Positions 1-7,665 are shown, numbered from the stretch's first letter. The stretch: 33,122 nucleotides of DNA from an uncultured Blastocatellia bacterium (GCA_937934745.1 CALGZC010000039.1:1-33122); one strand, 5' to 3'. A program made the numbers and translations. Notes: a model not told the origin generated them from the letters alone.

Positions 1-1
1 G

Positions 2-211
2 TTTGAGGTCGGCGCCGATTGAGTTGGCGCGATTCCAGTTCTTGCGCGCGGGGGTCAAGAACTGGGAGACGAAGGGGTAGGATTTGGCAAGACACGGTTG
101 CCGGGCGCGTCCGGCACGCCCGGATGGTCTGTGGAGCGCGCGCAGCGGCGGTCGGAAGCGGGAAATCCACCGGGAGGCAGTGAGTCTGAGGTGAGCTTTT
201 CAGCCGCCTGA
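2..211 (+). pseudogene. tnpB: Decayed C-terminal end of TnpB (IS605/IS1341-type RNA-guided nuclease)
   Basis: Frame 2 reads FEVGAD-stop-VGAIPVLARGG and continues to a TGA at 209-211. TnpB proteins commonly end their zinc finger with a motif of the form FEANADLVGAINVLARGH; the match at F, E, A, D, V, G, A, I, V, L, A, R, G is too long to be chance. The stop at 20-22 sits where a leucine is expected, which marks this copy as broken. A competing open frame at 3-80 (25 codons, high GC3, stop at 78-80) overlaps it and shares the same DNA; I treat that as a shadow. Only the last part of the gene lies in the window, so the RuvC catalytic residues cannot be judged. Confidence 0.6.
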
Positions 212-264
212 GCCGTTTAGCGCGTCTCCGGGGCGGCGCGCTTGGCGCGCCAGAGCGCCGTCGG

Positions 265-303
265 CTGCTCCGGGGACCTGAAGACCCTGGAGCAGGATGT
301 CAA
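265..303 (+). repeat. Subterminal hairpin and right-end tip of the left IS605-type remnant
   Basis: Arms 265-275 and 285-295 pair over 11 bp with one G-T wobble and a 9-nt loop. They are followed by GGATGTCAA (295-303). In the IS200/IS605 family a right-end hairpin next to a TCAA-like tetramer is what the TnpA transposase cuts, and the overlapping RNA is the scaffold of the TnpB guide RNA. The structure could instead be a plain hairpin between genes, but its position behind a tnpB tail favours the first reading. Confidence 0.5.
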
Positions 304-349
304 AAAGCCACCCCGTCGGTCGTCGTGTTTGTCCACAGGCAGTTCGGGG

Positions 350-363
350 CGGGAGCGCTCCCG
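350..363. repeat. Perfect 14-bp palindrome in the intergenic region
   Basis: CGGGAGCGCTCCCG lies about 50 bp beyond the stop of the minus-strand TPR gene. It could be an operator or part of a transcript end, but no T-run follows on either strand, so a classical intrinsic terminator is not supported. A further GC hairpin (235-241 with 245-251, 3-nt loop) lies nearby. Confidence 0.35.
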
Positions 364-412
364 GATGCCACAGCACAGCTTCGCGAAAGGCACCGGGTAG
401 CGCCGGGTGTCG

Positions 413-2203
413 TTAGGGTTTGGACGGGCGGAAAGGCTGGGTCTTCCCGGCAACTGCCTCTGCGTAGGCACCTCCGCGTACGTCGCCAATGGCAATGGCC
501 CGCTCATAGGCTGCCACAGCCTCCGCCCGCCGGTCGGCCAGATCGTAAATCTTGCCAATCGCCACGTAGGCGCGCGAGGCGACCCACCGTTCGTCCTCCT
601 GCGCCAACTGAGCCGCCCGCTCATACAGTGTCACAGCCTGCTCAAGCCGTTCCTGAAGAGCAGCTAACTTGTCGCTTTCATCTGCTTCCGTGTCCGTTTC
701 AAGTGCTGTCGGCTGCTTGGCCGTCAGCTCAGCCAAGCCGAAGGCGGCACGGGCATTGCCCGGCTCTGCTTGCATCAGTGCTTCCAACACTTGCCGCGCT
801 TCGGCGTACCGTTTGGCACGTAGCAGTTCGTCTGCCTGTTCGAGCCGGGCGAGCGTCTTGGCCGTCGGAACGGCCAGTGTTCGCCGCCGTTCAACCCGCG
901 CACGCAAGGCTGCCAACTCGGTTGGACGCCGACGTTCGCGGTTCGGATCGAAGCTTGCTACCATTCGCGGTAGCCATTCGAGAATGTCAACCCCAGTTTC
1001 ATCAAGGGCTGCCAACTGCTCAAAAAAGTGCAATGCCAGAACGCCACCCCCTTCCCAGACGCCGAGCAGATCGGCGCGGGCTTCTTCGTCGGCCACGAGC
1101 ACAGCGTCCGTAGCAGCGTTCCCCGTGCGCACTGCTGCTTGGACTTCCCGAATGGCGAGACGGGCCTCAACGGCGCGCCCAAGCGATTCCCGCACGATCT
1201 CAAACGGGTTGCTCCTAAGGGCAGCGTCAGCCTGCGGAGCGTTCGCAGCCAGCTTGAGCAGTGGCGTGCGGCGGTCGGCAATGAGTTTACCGGCGCGTGC
1301 AATGACGGGCTCTAAAATAAACCGGAGCAACGCCTGCCGCACTACTCGATTGGGTGGTTCCCGGGGAGTGCTGACCACAAGGAAGAATTCGTCTCCCACC
1401 CGGCGGTAGGTGCGTCGGTCGGCACCATCCAGAAAATCATTGCGCATCACAATCCGTCCAGCCGGTCCTAAGCAGTCCGGCAGGATGAACAGGCGGCGGG
1501 TTCGCTCGCGCAGTTCATCGTCTGGCAGATTGGCGCTTGTGAGTGTATCAAGATCGGTGATACGGGGCACGTCGCGCCCTGTCACAATCGGTTGGGTGTG
1601 CAGGAAGGTCAGCAGGCGAAAAAGTTCGTCGTCGGCAACTTGCTGAAGCAAGTCTGTCAAAGCGACATACCTAGCGGCATACTGAGGAAAAAGTGATCTG
1701 ATTGCCGAGTGCGCTGCAAACTCGGCAACAAGCGGGGCGAAGCCGGCCAGGGGGCGCACGTCCGGCGGCAGTTTCTCTTCCGGTGGAAGGGTAAAGTCCG
1801 GCAGAGGACGGGCAATGAGGGCCAAAGCAACTGCGCTGCCCGGTAGCGTCCCCCGTGTTCGCTCCCTTTCAGGGAGCTGTCGCCAGAAGGCACGTAGCTT
1901 CTCGGTGACTTCCGGCGGTGTGGTCTGAAGGTCGCGTAACAACTGAGCGCGGGCTGCATTTGGCATTGCGCCGGGTGTTTCGGCCTCGAAGCCGGCCAGG
2001 TTGAGCGCCGCCAGGGTCACAAAAAGCCGTTCATCTGTTCCTACAAAAACGTTGGCGGCCGCTAGGGTCTGCGGCCGGGTTTGCCCCATCGCCGGTTCGG
2101 CCGCTACCCCGATCAACAAGACCATCAGCAACAGCCGGCACCGTGCCAACCGGTGCAAGGAAGGGGATAGGTTGCCGAAAAGAGTAGAAACCTGGTCAGC
2201 CAT
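413..2203 (-). CDS. Exported TPR-repeat protein of unknown function
   Basis: The 596-residue product starts with a basic stretch and a hydrophobic segment (about residues 22-40, ending in AMGQ), which looks like a cleavable signal peptide, so it is probably periplasmic or envelope-bound. The large middle part (about 45-430) is rich in Ala, Arg and Leu and matches no family I recognise. The last ~150 residues form tetratricopeptide-type helices (ADELLRAKRYAEARQVLEAL and AVAAYERAIAIGD), which usually mediate protein-protein contacts. The ATG at 2203 overlaps the end of the epimerase gene by 8 bp (ATGGCTGA), which suggests translational coupling and one transcript. The function is unknown; the coupling hints at a role in envelope polysaccharide or cell-surface assembly, but that is inference. 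Confidence 0.85.
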   Translation of the reverse strand: MADQVSTLFGNLSPSLHRLARCRLLLMVLLIGVAAEPAMGQTRPQTLAAANVFVGTDERLFVTLAALNLAGFEAETPGAMPNAARAQLLRDLQTTPPEVTEKLRAFWRQLPERERTRGTLPGSAVALALIARPLPDFTLPPEEKLPPDVRPLAGFAPLVAEFAAHSAIRSLFPQYAARYVALTDLLQQVADDELFRLLTFLHTQPIVTGRDVPRITDLDTLTSANLPDDELRERTRRLFILPDCLGPAGRIVMRNDFLDGADRRTYRRVGDEFFLVVSTPREPPNRVVRQALLRFILEPVIARAGKLIADRRTPLLKLAANAPQADAALRSNPFEIVRESLGRAVEARLAIREVQAAVRTGNAATDAVLVADEEARADLLGVWEGGGVLALHFFEQLAALDETGVDILEWLPRMVASFDPNRERRRPTELAALRARVERRRTLAVPTAKTLARLEQADELLRAKRYAEARQVLEALMQAEPGNARAAFGLAELTAKQPTALETDTEADESDKLAALQERLEQAVTLYERAAQLAQEDERWVASRAYVAIGKIYDLADRRAEAVAAYERAIAIGDVRGGAYAEAVAGKTQPFRPSKP

Positions 2204-3188
2204 GCTTAGCCTCGCGTTGCCTACCCTCGGCCTTGTCGAGTTGATACACCTGGCGCATCCAATCGGCCGTCAGTTGCAGTCCCTCTTCCAAGCTATACGT
2301 GTTGCGGTGGTCGAGGTCGCGGACGGCTTTGCTTGTGTCCACAAGTTTGATCTTCGTTGTCAGCGGCTCTGCTTCGGCATAGCGTGCCAGGCTTGGAGAA
2401 GCACCCGTCACTTTGATCACGGTGTCGGAGAGTTCTTCAATGGTGTGTAGGCGGTCGCCGCCAATGTTGTAGGTTTCGCCTGGCTTGAACCGTTCGACGA
2501 TGTTGGCCAGGGTCCGCACGGTGTCCGCCAGAAACGTCGAGGTTCGCGCATGCCCGCGATAGACCGTCCAGGGCAGCCCATGCAGTGCACAGTAGAGGAA
2601 GCGGCAGTTTACCGAGCGATACGGACTGTAGTATTCACCTGGGCCATAGGTATTGAACAGTCGCACCACAACGCATTCCACCCCGTGCTGCGCAATGGCG
2701 TTGCGAATCTGCATTTCGTTGACCCACTTCGACAGGGCGTAGTCGTTGAGTTGCTTGATTTCAACTTCGTCGGTGATGTGCTCCACCATGAGGTGGGGGT
2801 AGTCGCCGTAAATCTCCGAAGACGAAAAGTGAACGAGCCGAAACCGCCGACGTTCCTGAAGCCGTAGCAAGTGTTTTGTGCCGATGACGTTGGTGCGCCA
2901 GAGGTCCTCATAGAAGTCTTCACCGTTCCAGCGTCCAAACTCAGCAGCGCAGTGAAACACATAATCGAAGTGACCGAAATGGTCAAAGACACGGGCTAGC
3001 TGACGGTATTCACCAACGTCACAGCGTGCATAACGCGGTTCGCGCAGGTCACCGTGTAACCCAAAGGCAACTTCGTCAGGTTGGTGCGCCAGATCACAGG
3101 CGATGACCTCGTGGTGTCGTTCACGGAGTTCGCGGACAAGCCCAGCGCCGACGACGCCGAGCCCACCCGTGACCAAAATACGCGCCAT
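2196..3188 (-). CDS. NAD-dependent epimerase/dehydratase (extended SDR family)
   Basis: The protein has 330 residues, typical for nucleotide-sugar epimerases and dehydratases. The Rossmann glycine motif GGLGVVGAG sits at residues 8-16. The active-site set is present: Ser122-124 (FSSSEIYG) and Tyr150-x3-Lys154 (YALSK). NTYGPGEYYSPYR and later RTSTFLADTVRTL match the substrate-binding part of GalE/RmlB-type enzymes. It probably converts a nucleotide sugar in the cytoplasm for surface polysaccharide; the exact sugar cannot be told. It lies downstream of the STAS gene on the same strand (about 75 bp gap) and overlaps the exported TPR gene by 8 bp. No dedicated glycosyltransferase or other sugar gene is nearby. 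Confidence 0.9.
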   Translation of the reverse strand: MARILVTGGLGVVGAGLVRELRERHHEVIACDLAHQPDEVAFGLHGDLREPRYARCDVGEYRQLARVFDHFGHFDYVFHCAAEFGRWNGEDFYEDLWRTNVIGTKHLLRLQERRRFRLVHFSSSEIYGDYPHLMVEHITDEVEIKQLNDYALSKWVNEMQIRNAIAQHGVECVVVRLFNTYGPGEYYSPYRSVNCRFLYCALHGLPWTVYRGHARTSTFLADTVRTLANIVERFKPGETYNIGGDRLHTIEELSDTVIKVTGASPSLARYAEAEPLTTKIKLVDTSKAVRDLDHRNTYSLEEGLQLTADWMRQVYQLDKAEGRQREAKHG

Positions 3189-3264
3189 CGGTGTGCCTCG
3201 TGAAAAAGAAACTGCTCAGCAATGAACCACCGTGTGTCAGACGCCGGTCAGAAGAAAACAGCCC

Positions 3265-3609
3265 TCAAGAGAAACTCGCAATGGCGTCAGCTTCATTGTC
3301 AAAGGTGTCAAACACGGTCAGCAGCTTAGTAATCATCAGCAGGTCCTGGATCTTTTTCGTCAGGTTCAACAACTTGAGTTGACCTTGCTGGTTCTTGACC
3401 GTGGTGTAGCTGTGAACCAATTCCCCGATGCCGGAGCTGTCAACGTAGCTCACATCGCCCAGGTTGAGTAGGATGTGTTTGTTGCCGTTTTCGAGTAGCG
3501 ACTTGACAGCCTCGCGCAGCTGGACGCTGCCTTCGCCAATGGTAATTTTGCCGCTGAGGTCGAGAATGGTGACGTCACCAACATTGCGATGGGAAATGGT
3601 CAGAGACAT
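3265..3609 (-). CDS. STAS-domain anti-anti-sigma factor (SpoIIAA/RsbV-like)
   Basis: A single STAS domain of 114 residues. The region [13 protein letters not shown] carries the conserved serine that the partner kinase phosphorylates in SpoIIAA/RsbV proteins. In the known partner switch, the unphosphorylated form binds the anti-sigma kinase and frees the sigma factor or another target. I chose ATG 3609 because AAGGAG precedes it (11-nt spacer) and because [20 protein letters not shown] is the usual start of the fold; a GTG at 3642 would add 11 residues. The gene for a matching kinase-type protein lies 152 bp upstream on the same strand. A second STAS protein is encoded at 31281-31658. Confidence 0.92.
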   Translation of the reverse strand: MSLTISHRNVGDVTILDLSGKITIGEGSVQLREAVKSLLENGNKHILLNLGDVSYVDSSGIGELVHSYTTVKNQQGQLKLLNLTKKIQDLLMITKLLTVFDTFDNEADAIASFS

Positions 3610-3626
3610 ACGACGCGGGACTCCTT

Positions 3627-3652
3627 CACTAAAAATGTCCACTAAAAATGTC
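3627..3652. repeat. Perfect 13-bp tandem repeat (two copies) upstream of the STAS gene
   Basis: CACTAAAAATGTC occurs at 3627-3639 and again at 3640-3652 without a gap. On the minus strand the pair lies just upstream of the AAGGAG of the STAS gene, so it is in the leader or promoter of that gene. Its AT-rich character stands out against the GC-rich surroundings. It may be a regulator binding site or a simple duplication. Confidence 0.7.
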
Positions 3653-3761
3653 GGCTAACTATTGGCCGGTGCGCAGATGTGCTTGCTGCCGGACTGCTCT
3701 GGGGACTTACCTAGCGACTACCGACCCCTATGATGTCTGTGCACTGCGCAATGTGCTTCCC

Positions 3762-4253
3762 CTAACAACTGCGATGGTTTTGGTTGGTTGGACGATGTTT
3801 GACCATGCGAACTTCGAGTCCGCCCTGCCCCTGAAGGAGAAACTCGACGTTGTCCATAAAGGTTCGCATGTAGAAAATGCCGCGGCCGTTGGGGTTGAGG
3901 AGGTTTTCCGGAGCACACGGGTCGGCCAGATGGTTGAAGTCAAAGCCGTTGCCGCAGTCCCGCACCACCACAATCAATTGCTCATCTGTCAACTGAAAAC
4001 GCACACGAACAGGCTTGGAGGCATCCAGTTGGTTACCGTGCTTAATGGCGTTGACAATCGATTCCCGGACTGCCAAGCCAACCCAATCCGCACTCTCAGC
4101 TTCAAACCCAGCCATTTGCGTCAACTGATCTGCCACAACGCCAACGATTTCGACAAAACGAAAGTGACTCGCAATGGTGATTTCAATGACCGTATCGGCC
4201 GCTCCGAGGCTCTCGTTCGGCGTCGCTTCCACTGGTTTTGCCCACCCGCGCAA
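3762..4253 (-). CDS. Anti-sigma regulatory factor, serine kinase of the RsbW/SpoIIAB type (HATPase_c_2)
   Basis: The 163-residue protein is a single GHKL ATPase domain. The N box is RESIVNAIKHGN (Glu64, Asn68), the G1 box is DCGNGFD (Asp99, Gly101, Gly103) and the G2 box is NGRGIFYMR (Gly123, Gly125). These proteins bind ATP, phosphorylate a STAS partner on serine and hold a sigma factor or other target inactive. The STAS gene directly downstream is the obvious partner. No sigma factor gene is seen nearby. The start is uncertain: TTG 4253 has AGGAA about 12 nt upstream and GTG 4232 is an alternative; there is no ATG before residue 47. The last ~10 residues are not part of the conserved fold. 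Confidence 0.9.
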   Translation of the reverse strand: MRGWAKPVEATPNESLGAADTVIEITIASHFRFVEIVGVVADQLTQMAGFEAESADWVGLAVRESIVNAIKHGNQLDASKPVRVRFQLTDEQLIVVVRDCGNGFDFNHLADPCAPENLLNPNGRGIFYMRTFMDNVEFLLQGQGGLEVRMVKHRPTNQNHRSC

Positions 4254-4298
4254 TGACTGGTGATATTCCTAACCGCACAATCACAGGCTTCACTTTTT

Positions 4299-4349
4299 GC
4301 CGTTACGGCTTAGATACCACGCGCTGAAAAGAAGCGTCAAGGTAACGGC
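4299..4349. repeat. 8-bp inverted repeat between divergent genes
   Basis: GCCGTTAC (4299-4306) and GTAACGGC (4342-4349) form perfect arms 35 nt apart, between the anti-sigma gene (minus) and the hydrolase gene (plus). The spacing suits a protein-binding site more than an RNA hairpin. It lies just upstream of the proposed promoter at 4354-4382. Confidence 0.35.
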
Positions 4350-4353
4350 CGGC

Positions 4354-4382
4354 GTAGGTGGTGACGCAATTCGTGCTATACT
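4354..4382 (+). promoter_or_regulatory. Candidate extended -10 promoter for the alpha/beta hydrolase gene
   Basis: TATACT (4377-4382) matches five of six bases of the bacterial -10 consensus and has the TGn extension (TGC, 4374-4376). The -35 region is weak (GTAGGT at 4354). Transcription would begin near 4389 and leave a leader of about 80 nt before GTG 4470. Confidence 0.4.
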
Positions 4383-4469
4383 ATGACCTGTTGCTGCCCG
4401 GTGTGCGGGTTTCGGAGACAGCGCCGGAGAGCCTACCGGGGAGCGTATTTGATTGGGAGAAATTTTTCG

Positions 4470-5630
4470 GTGAAAGCAAAACAATGGTTGACGACGCTCG
4501 GCGGAGCGGCACTGGCCGGCGGGGTTGCCTGGCAGTATCTCAAGCGTCCCCGTGATGTGCGGTGGATTGACTGCGTTGGGGAGCTACCGCACCCGGATGC
4601 GAGTCGGTTTACGGTTGTGGACGGGGTTCGTCTGCACTACCAAGAGTTTGGTGCGCCGAACGCCCCGGCACTGGTGCTGCTGCATGGGTATTGCTCCTCT
4701 AGCTACACGTGGAAAGATGTTGCCGAGCCGCTGGCAACTGCCGGCTACCGCGTCATTGCACCCGATTTGAAGGGCTTTGGCTTCTCGGAGAAGCCGGCTG
4801 ACCGGCGTTACCACGTTCAAGACCATGCACAGCTTGTGATCGGTCTGCTCGACCGATTGGGGATTGAGGCGCCAACCCTGGTGGGGAACTCGTTTGGCGG
4901 TGCTGTCGCCCTGTCCTGCGCCCTGATGTGGTCGACGCGCGTCTCTGCCCTCGTGTTGATCGATGCGGCGTACAATGACGCGCCCCTGCAGCAGTACCCG
5001 TTTAGTCTCTACGCCCGAATCGCCCGGACGTGGTTGGTGGGTGAAACCGCCGTGCCGTTACTGATGGCAACACGCCGGACTGCGGAAACCCTGCTGCGTG
5101 GCTTTTTCCATGACCAGCAAGTGGTGACGCCGGACCGGGTTGCAGCGTATTTTCGGCCGCTACGGACGGTTGAGGGACAGCGGGCAGCACTGACGACGGC
5201 TCGCCAGTGGGACCTCAACTGGATTGAACAAGAGCTGGATGGCGTGACTGTTCCAACGCTGATCATTTGGGGTGAGTATGACCGCTCAATCCCGGTCGCG
5301 TTGGGGGTGCGGTTGCGCGCCCGCCTGGCGCACGCTGAGTTTGTCGTTATCCCTGACTGCGGCCACATTCCTGAGGAAGAGCGTCCCGAAGAAACCACGG
5401 CGCTGATTGTGGATTTTTGCCGGCGACGCCTGGCACGCGCGCCGGCATCTCTGACGACCTCGACGGCAGGGACGTCACCACCGGCCGTGGCAGTGGCCAC
5501 GGTTGTCAAGCCCGAGGCAACTGCCGTGGCCGATGTAACGGCGACTACAGATGCATCTGGTGTGCCAGCCGCGGCTATGACAGATGCGGCCGAGGCGCCA
5601 CCGGCGACTGTCCCGAGTGTACTAAACTAA
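4470..5630 (+). CDS. Alpha/beta-hydrolase fold protein, probably membrane-anchored
   Basis: Starting at GTG 4470 (GGGAGA 10 nt upstream), the product has 386 residues. A hydrophobic N-terminus (LTTLGGAALAGGVAWQYL) could act as a signal anchor. The hydrolase core shows the oxyanion region LLHGYCSSSYTW, nucleophile elbow GNSFGG (Ser141), acid WGEYDRS (Asp271) and histidine DCGHIPEEE (His299), so the triad is complete. Such enzymes cleave esters, epoxides, haloalkanes or C-C bonds; the substrate cannot be read from sequence. The last ~55 residues are a low-complexity Ala/Thr/Val tail. Open reading continues upstream to 4383, but the Cys/Arg-rich stretch there is unlike a protein start. A possible promoter lies at 4354-4382. 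Confidence 0.88.
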   Translation: MKAKQWLTTLGGAALAGGVAWQYLKRPRDVRWIDCVGELPHPDASRFTVVDGVRLHYQEFGAPNAPALVLLHGYCSSSYTWKDVAEPLATAGYRVIAPDLKGFGFSEKPADRRYHVQDHAQLVIGLLDRLGIEAPTLVGNSFGGAVALSCALMWSTRVSALVLIDAAYNDAPLQQYPFSLYARIARTWLVGETAVPLLMATRRTAETLLRGFFHDQQVVTPDRVAAYFRPLRTVEGQRAALTTARQWDLNWIEQELDGVTVPTLIIWGEYDRSIPVALGVRLRARLAHAEFVVIPDCGHIPEEERPEETTALIVDFCRRRLARAPASLTTSTAGTSPPAVAVATVVKPEATAVADVTATTDASGVPAAAMTDAAEAPPATVPSVLN

Positions 5631-5639
5631 CGGCGTGCA

Positions 5640-5677
5640 CCGCGCAATTGGAAGCTGTTGCTTGTACAATTGCGCGG
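5640..5677. repeat. Perfect 11-bp inverted repeat between hydrolase and DUF444 genes
   Basis: CCGCGCAATTG (5640-5650) and CAATTGCGCGG (5667-5677) are exact reverse complements around a 16-nt loop. The structure begins 10 bp after the hydrolase stop and ends 22 bp before the DUF444 start. No T-run follows, so it is more likely an RNA processing or stability hairpin or a protein site than a terminator. Confidence 0.6.
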
Positions 5678-5699
5678 CGTGCGCTGCGGAGAGCGGGTG

Positions 5700-6872
5700 A
5701 TGGCCATTCAACAGCACGATTGGAGCCTCCAACGCAAGGGCGTCATTGACCAGGAGCGTCACCGGGAACGCGTCAAGGAGGCCATCCGCAAAAACCTGGA
5801 TTCGATTGTTGCCAACGAATCTATCATCCTGTCAGACGGGCGCAAAACCGTCAAAGTCCCAATTCGGTCGCTTGACGAGTACAAGTTTCGCTTTGACTAC
5901 CATAAGCGGAAACACGTCGGGCAGGGAGATGGGCATTCAAAGGTCGGCGATGTCATTGCGCGCGAGGCACAGCCCGGCAACGGAAAGGGGCAGGGTGGAA
6001 GCGGCCCGGCCGGCGATGCTGCCGGACAGGAGTACTATGAGACCGAGGTCAACATTGACGACATTGCGGCGCTGATCTTTGAAGACCTCCAACTACCGTT
6101 TTTGGAAGAGCGTGCCAAGAAGGCGGTGCCGGCGCGGACGACACGCTTTACTGAGATTCGCCGCACGGGGGCGCTGTCAAACCTCGATAAACGGCGCTCG
6201 GTCATCGAAAACCTCAAACGCAATGCCGTCGAGCGGGGGCGCGCACAGGTTGGCGGTTTTAAAAAGGAAGACTTACGCTTCAAAAGCTGGGAAGAGGACA
6301 CGCGGTTTGAGTCAAACGCCGTTGTTCTGGCAATGATGGACGTGTCCGGCTCGATGGGTGAGTTTAAAAAATACATCGCACGGAGTTTTTATTTCTGGAT
6401 GGTGCGGTTTTTGCGCACCAGGTATGACAACGTCGAGATTGTTTTCATCAGTCACCATACCGAAGCAAAGGAAGTGACCGAAGAACAGTTTTTCACCCAG
6501 GGCGAATCGGGTGGAACGGTTGTGTCGAGCGCCTACAAGCTGGCACTGGACATCATCGAGAAACGCTATCCGCCGCAGCAATGGAACATTTATCCGTTTC
6601 ATTTCTCGGACGGCGACAACTACTACAGCGACAACGATGAAGCTGTGCGGCTGGCAGATAAGCTGATTACGACCTGTAACTTGTTTGGGTATGGTGAAAT
6701 CGGCGACGAAGGCGGGGCGAGCTATCGCCGTTCGTCGGGAGCGCTCCTTTCGATTTTCAAAGAACATCTCAAGCATCAGGCGCGCTTTATTGGTGTCCGC
6801 ATTGATAGTAAGGAAGATGTGTACCCTGCGCTGAAAGAGTTTTTCGGCGCACGACACCACATCAAGGGCTAG
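5700..6872 (+). CDS. DUF444 family protein (YeaH/YhbH-like, VWA domain)
   Basis: The 390-residue product begins at ATG 5700 with DWSLQRKGVIDQERHRERVK, the characteristic start of this family; an upstream start at 5658 would add residues that do not fit. The C-terminal half is a von Willebrand A fold with a metal-adhesion site DVSGSMG (DxSxS) and HFSDGDNYYSDN later on. YhbH is a Bacillus sporulation protein and YeaH a stress and stationary-phase protein in enterobacteria; both are usually found with the serine kinase PrkA/YeaG and often SpoVR. Neither partner is in this window, so the gene stands alone here. Length and motifs look complete. It is probably cytoplasmic; the biochemical role is unknown. 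Confidence 0.93.
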   Translation: MAIQQHDWSLQRKGVIDQERHRERVKEAIRKNLDSIVANESIILSDGRKTVKVPIRSLDEYKFRFDYHKRKHVGQGDGHSKVGDVIAREAQPGNGKGQGGSGPAGDAAGQEYYETEVNIDDIAALIFEDLQLPFLEERAKKAVPARTTRFTEIRRTGALSNLDKRRSVIENLKRNAVERGRAQVGGFKKEDLRFKSWEEDTRFESNAVVLAMMDVSGSMGEFKKYIARSFYFWMVRFLRTRYDNVEIVFISHHTEAKEVTEEQFFTQGESGGTVVSSAYKLALDIIEKRYPPQQWNIYPFHFSDGDNYYSDNDEAVRLADKLITTCNLFGYGEIGDEGGASYRRSSGALLSIFKEHLKHQARFIGVRIDSKEDVYPALKEFFGARHHIKG

Positions 6873-6951
6873 TGTGGCCGGCCAACCAATCGGTCTTCTG
6901 GCGAGCGACTGCCGCACGCGCTGTTGAGTGCCTGACAGACAGAGTAACGAC

Positions 6952-7455
6952 GTGAAGTGTCCGTACTGTGGCAACCTTGAGGATCGTGTGGTGGATTCAC
7001 GCGAGAGCCGGGAAGGGGACGTGATCCGCCGGCGGCGTGAGTGCCTCAAATGCGAACGACGGTTTACCTCCTATGAGCGGATTGACGAAATCCCGTTTAT
7101 GGTCATCAAAAAGGACGGGCGCCGCGAACCGTTCGACCGGCAGAAGGTCTTGGCCGGGCTGGCACGTGCCTGTGAAAAACGGCCCATTCCAACGGCCAAA
7201 CTTGAAGCCATTGTGGCGGCCGTCGAGAAATACGTTCAGGAGTCACGCGACCGTGAACGCTCGACCCAGAAGATTGGGGAGTTGATCATGCGCCGACTCA
7301 AAGACTTGGACAAGGTCGCGTATGTCCGCTTTGCTTCGGTGTACTTAGAGTTCAAGGATGTCACCGAGTTTATGTCCGAGCTGAAATCGCTGGTGAAAAG
7401 TAATGCTCCGCCGGCGTCCCGCCGCAAACGCAGTACAGATGCTGTGTCCACCTAA
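6952..7455 (+). CDS. nrdR: Transcriptional repressor NrdR
   Basis: From GTG 6952 the product is 167 residues and starts [19 protein letters not shown], the invariant NrdR N-terminus; an upstream GTG at 6928 would add eight residues and is less likely. The zinc ribbon has Cys pairs CPYC and CLKC. An ATP-cone domain follows ([21 protein letters not shown] to [15 protein letters not shown]). NrdR binds NrdR boxes upstream of ribonucleotide reductase genes and represses them according to its ATP/dATP state. No reductase gene is present here. It lies 80 bp downstream of the DUF444 gene on the same strand. The basic tail after VKSN is unconserved. Confidence 0.96.
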   Translation: MKCPYCGNLEDRVVDSRESREGDVIRRRRECLKCERRFTSYERIDEIPFMVIKKDGRREPFDRQKVLAGLARACEKRPIPTAKLEAIVAAVEKYVQESRDRERSTQKIGELIMRRLKDLDKVAYVRFASVYLEFKDVTEFMSELKSLVKSNAPPASRRKRSTDAVST

Positions 7456-7510
7456 AGTGATTCATAACGTTGTTCATGCCCAGAACAAGACGCCTTGACT
7501 GAGTGTCAGC

Positions 7511-7537
7511 TTGCGCGAGATGGATAGCTGGTATAGC
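7511..7537 (+). promoter_or_regulatory. Candidate promoter upstream of pilT
   Basis: TGG-TATAGC (7529-7537) resembles an extended -10 element, with TTGCGC (7511-7516) as a weak -35 at 15-bp spacing. The 210-bp gap between nrdR and pilT (7456-7665) otherwise holds no gene. A long leader of about 120 nt would result. No sigma-54 site of the TGGC-N8-TTGC type was found. Confidence 0.25.
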
Positions 7538-7665
7538 GTTTAGGGTATCCGCTGCGTTTGAGTGCTCTTTTTTGCTACCACCAAGGTGTAATCTGCACAA
7601 AGGCCCCGTAGGGGTGGGTAGCGCACGCTCGGGCTTAGGCATACTTCAAAGGGGGATAGGGTTGT

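Larger units (their letters stand above)
1..303 (+). mobile_element. Right-hand remnant of an IS200/IS605-type (tnpB-bearing) element, truncated by the window edge
   Basis: Three things support this. Reading frame 2 at the very start resembles the zinc-finger tail of TnpB. The stretch 121-138 is 17/18 identical to the minus strand of 32971-32988, which lies beside another tnpB tail. A strong hairpin (265-295) is followed by GGATGTCAA ending at 303, the type of right-end tip seen in many IS605/IS1341 elements, where a subterminal hairpin precedes a TCAA cleavage site. The element would extend leftward out of the window. The coding part has an in-frame stop, so this copy looks dead. Exact limits are inferred, since no target duplication is expected for this family. 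Confidence 0.6.

Noticed and set aside
3-80. Plus frame 3 (25 codons to TAG) as the end of an upstream gene
   Set aside because: It overlaps the better-supported TnpB tail in frame 2, and its shared RSAPI residues with the right end simply reflect the same DNA block read in another frame.
325-1113. Long plus-strand open frame (262 residues) opposite the TPR gene
   Set aside because: It is Arg/Pro-rich with no family resemblance and lies antisense to a well-supported gene; long shadow frames are expected in GC-rich DNA.
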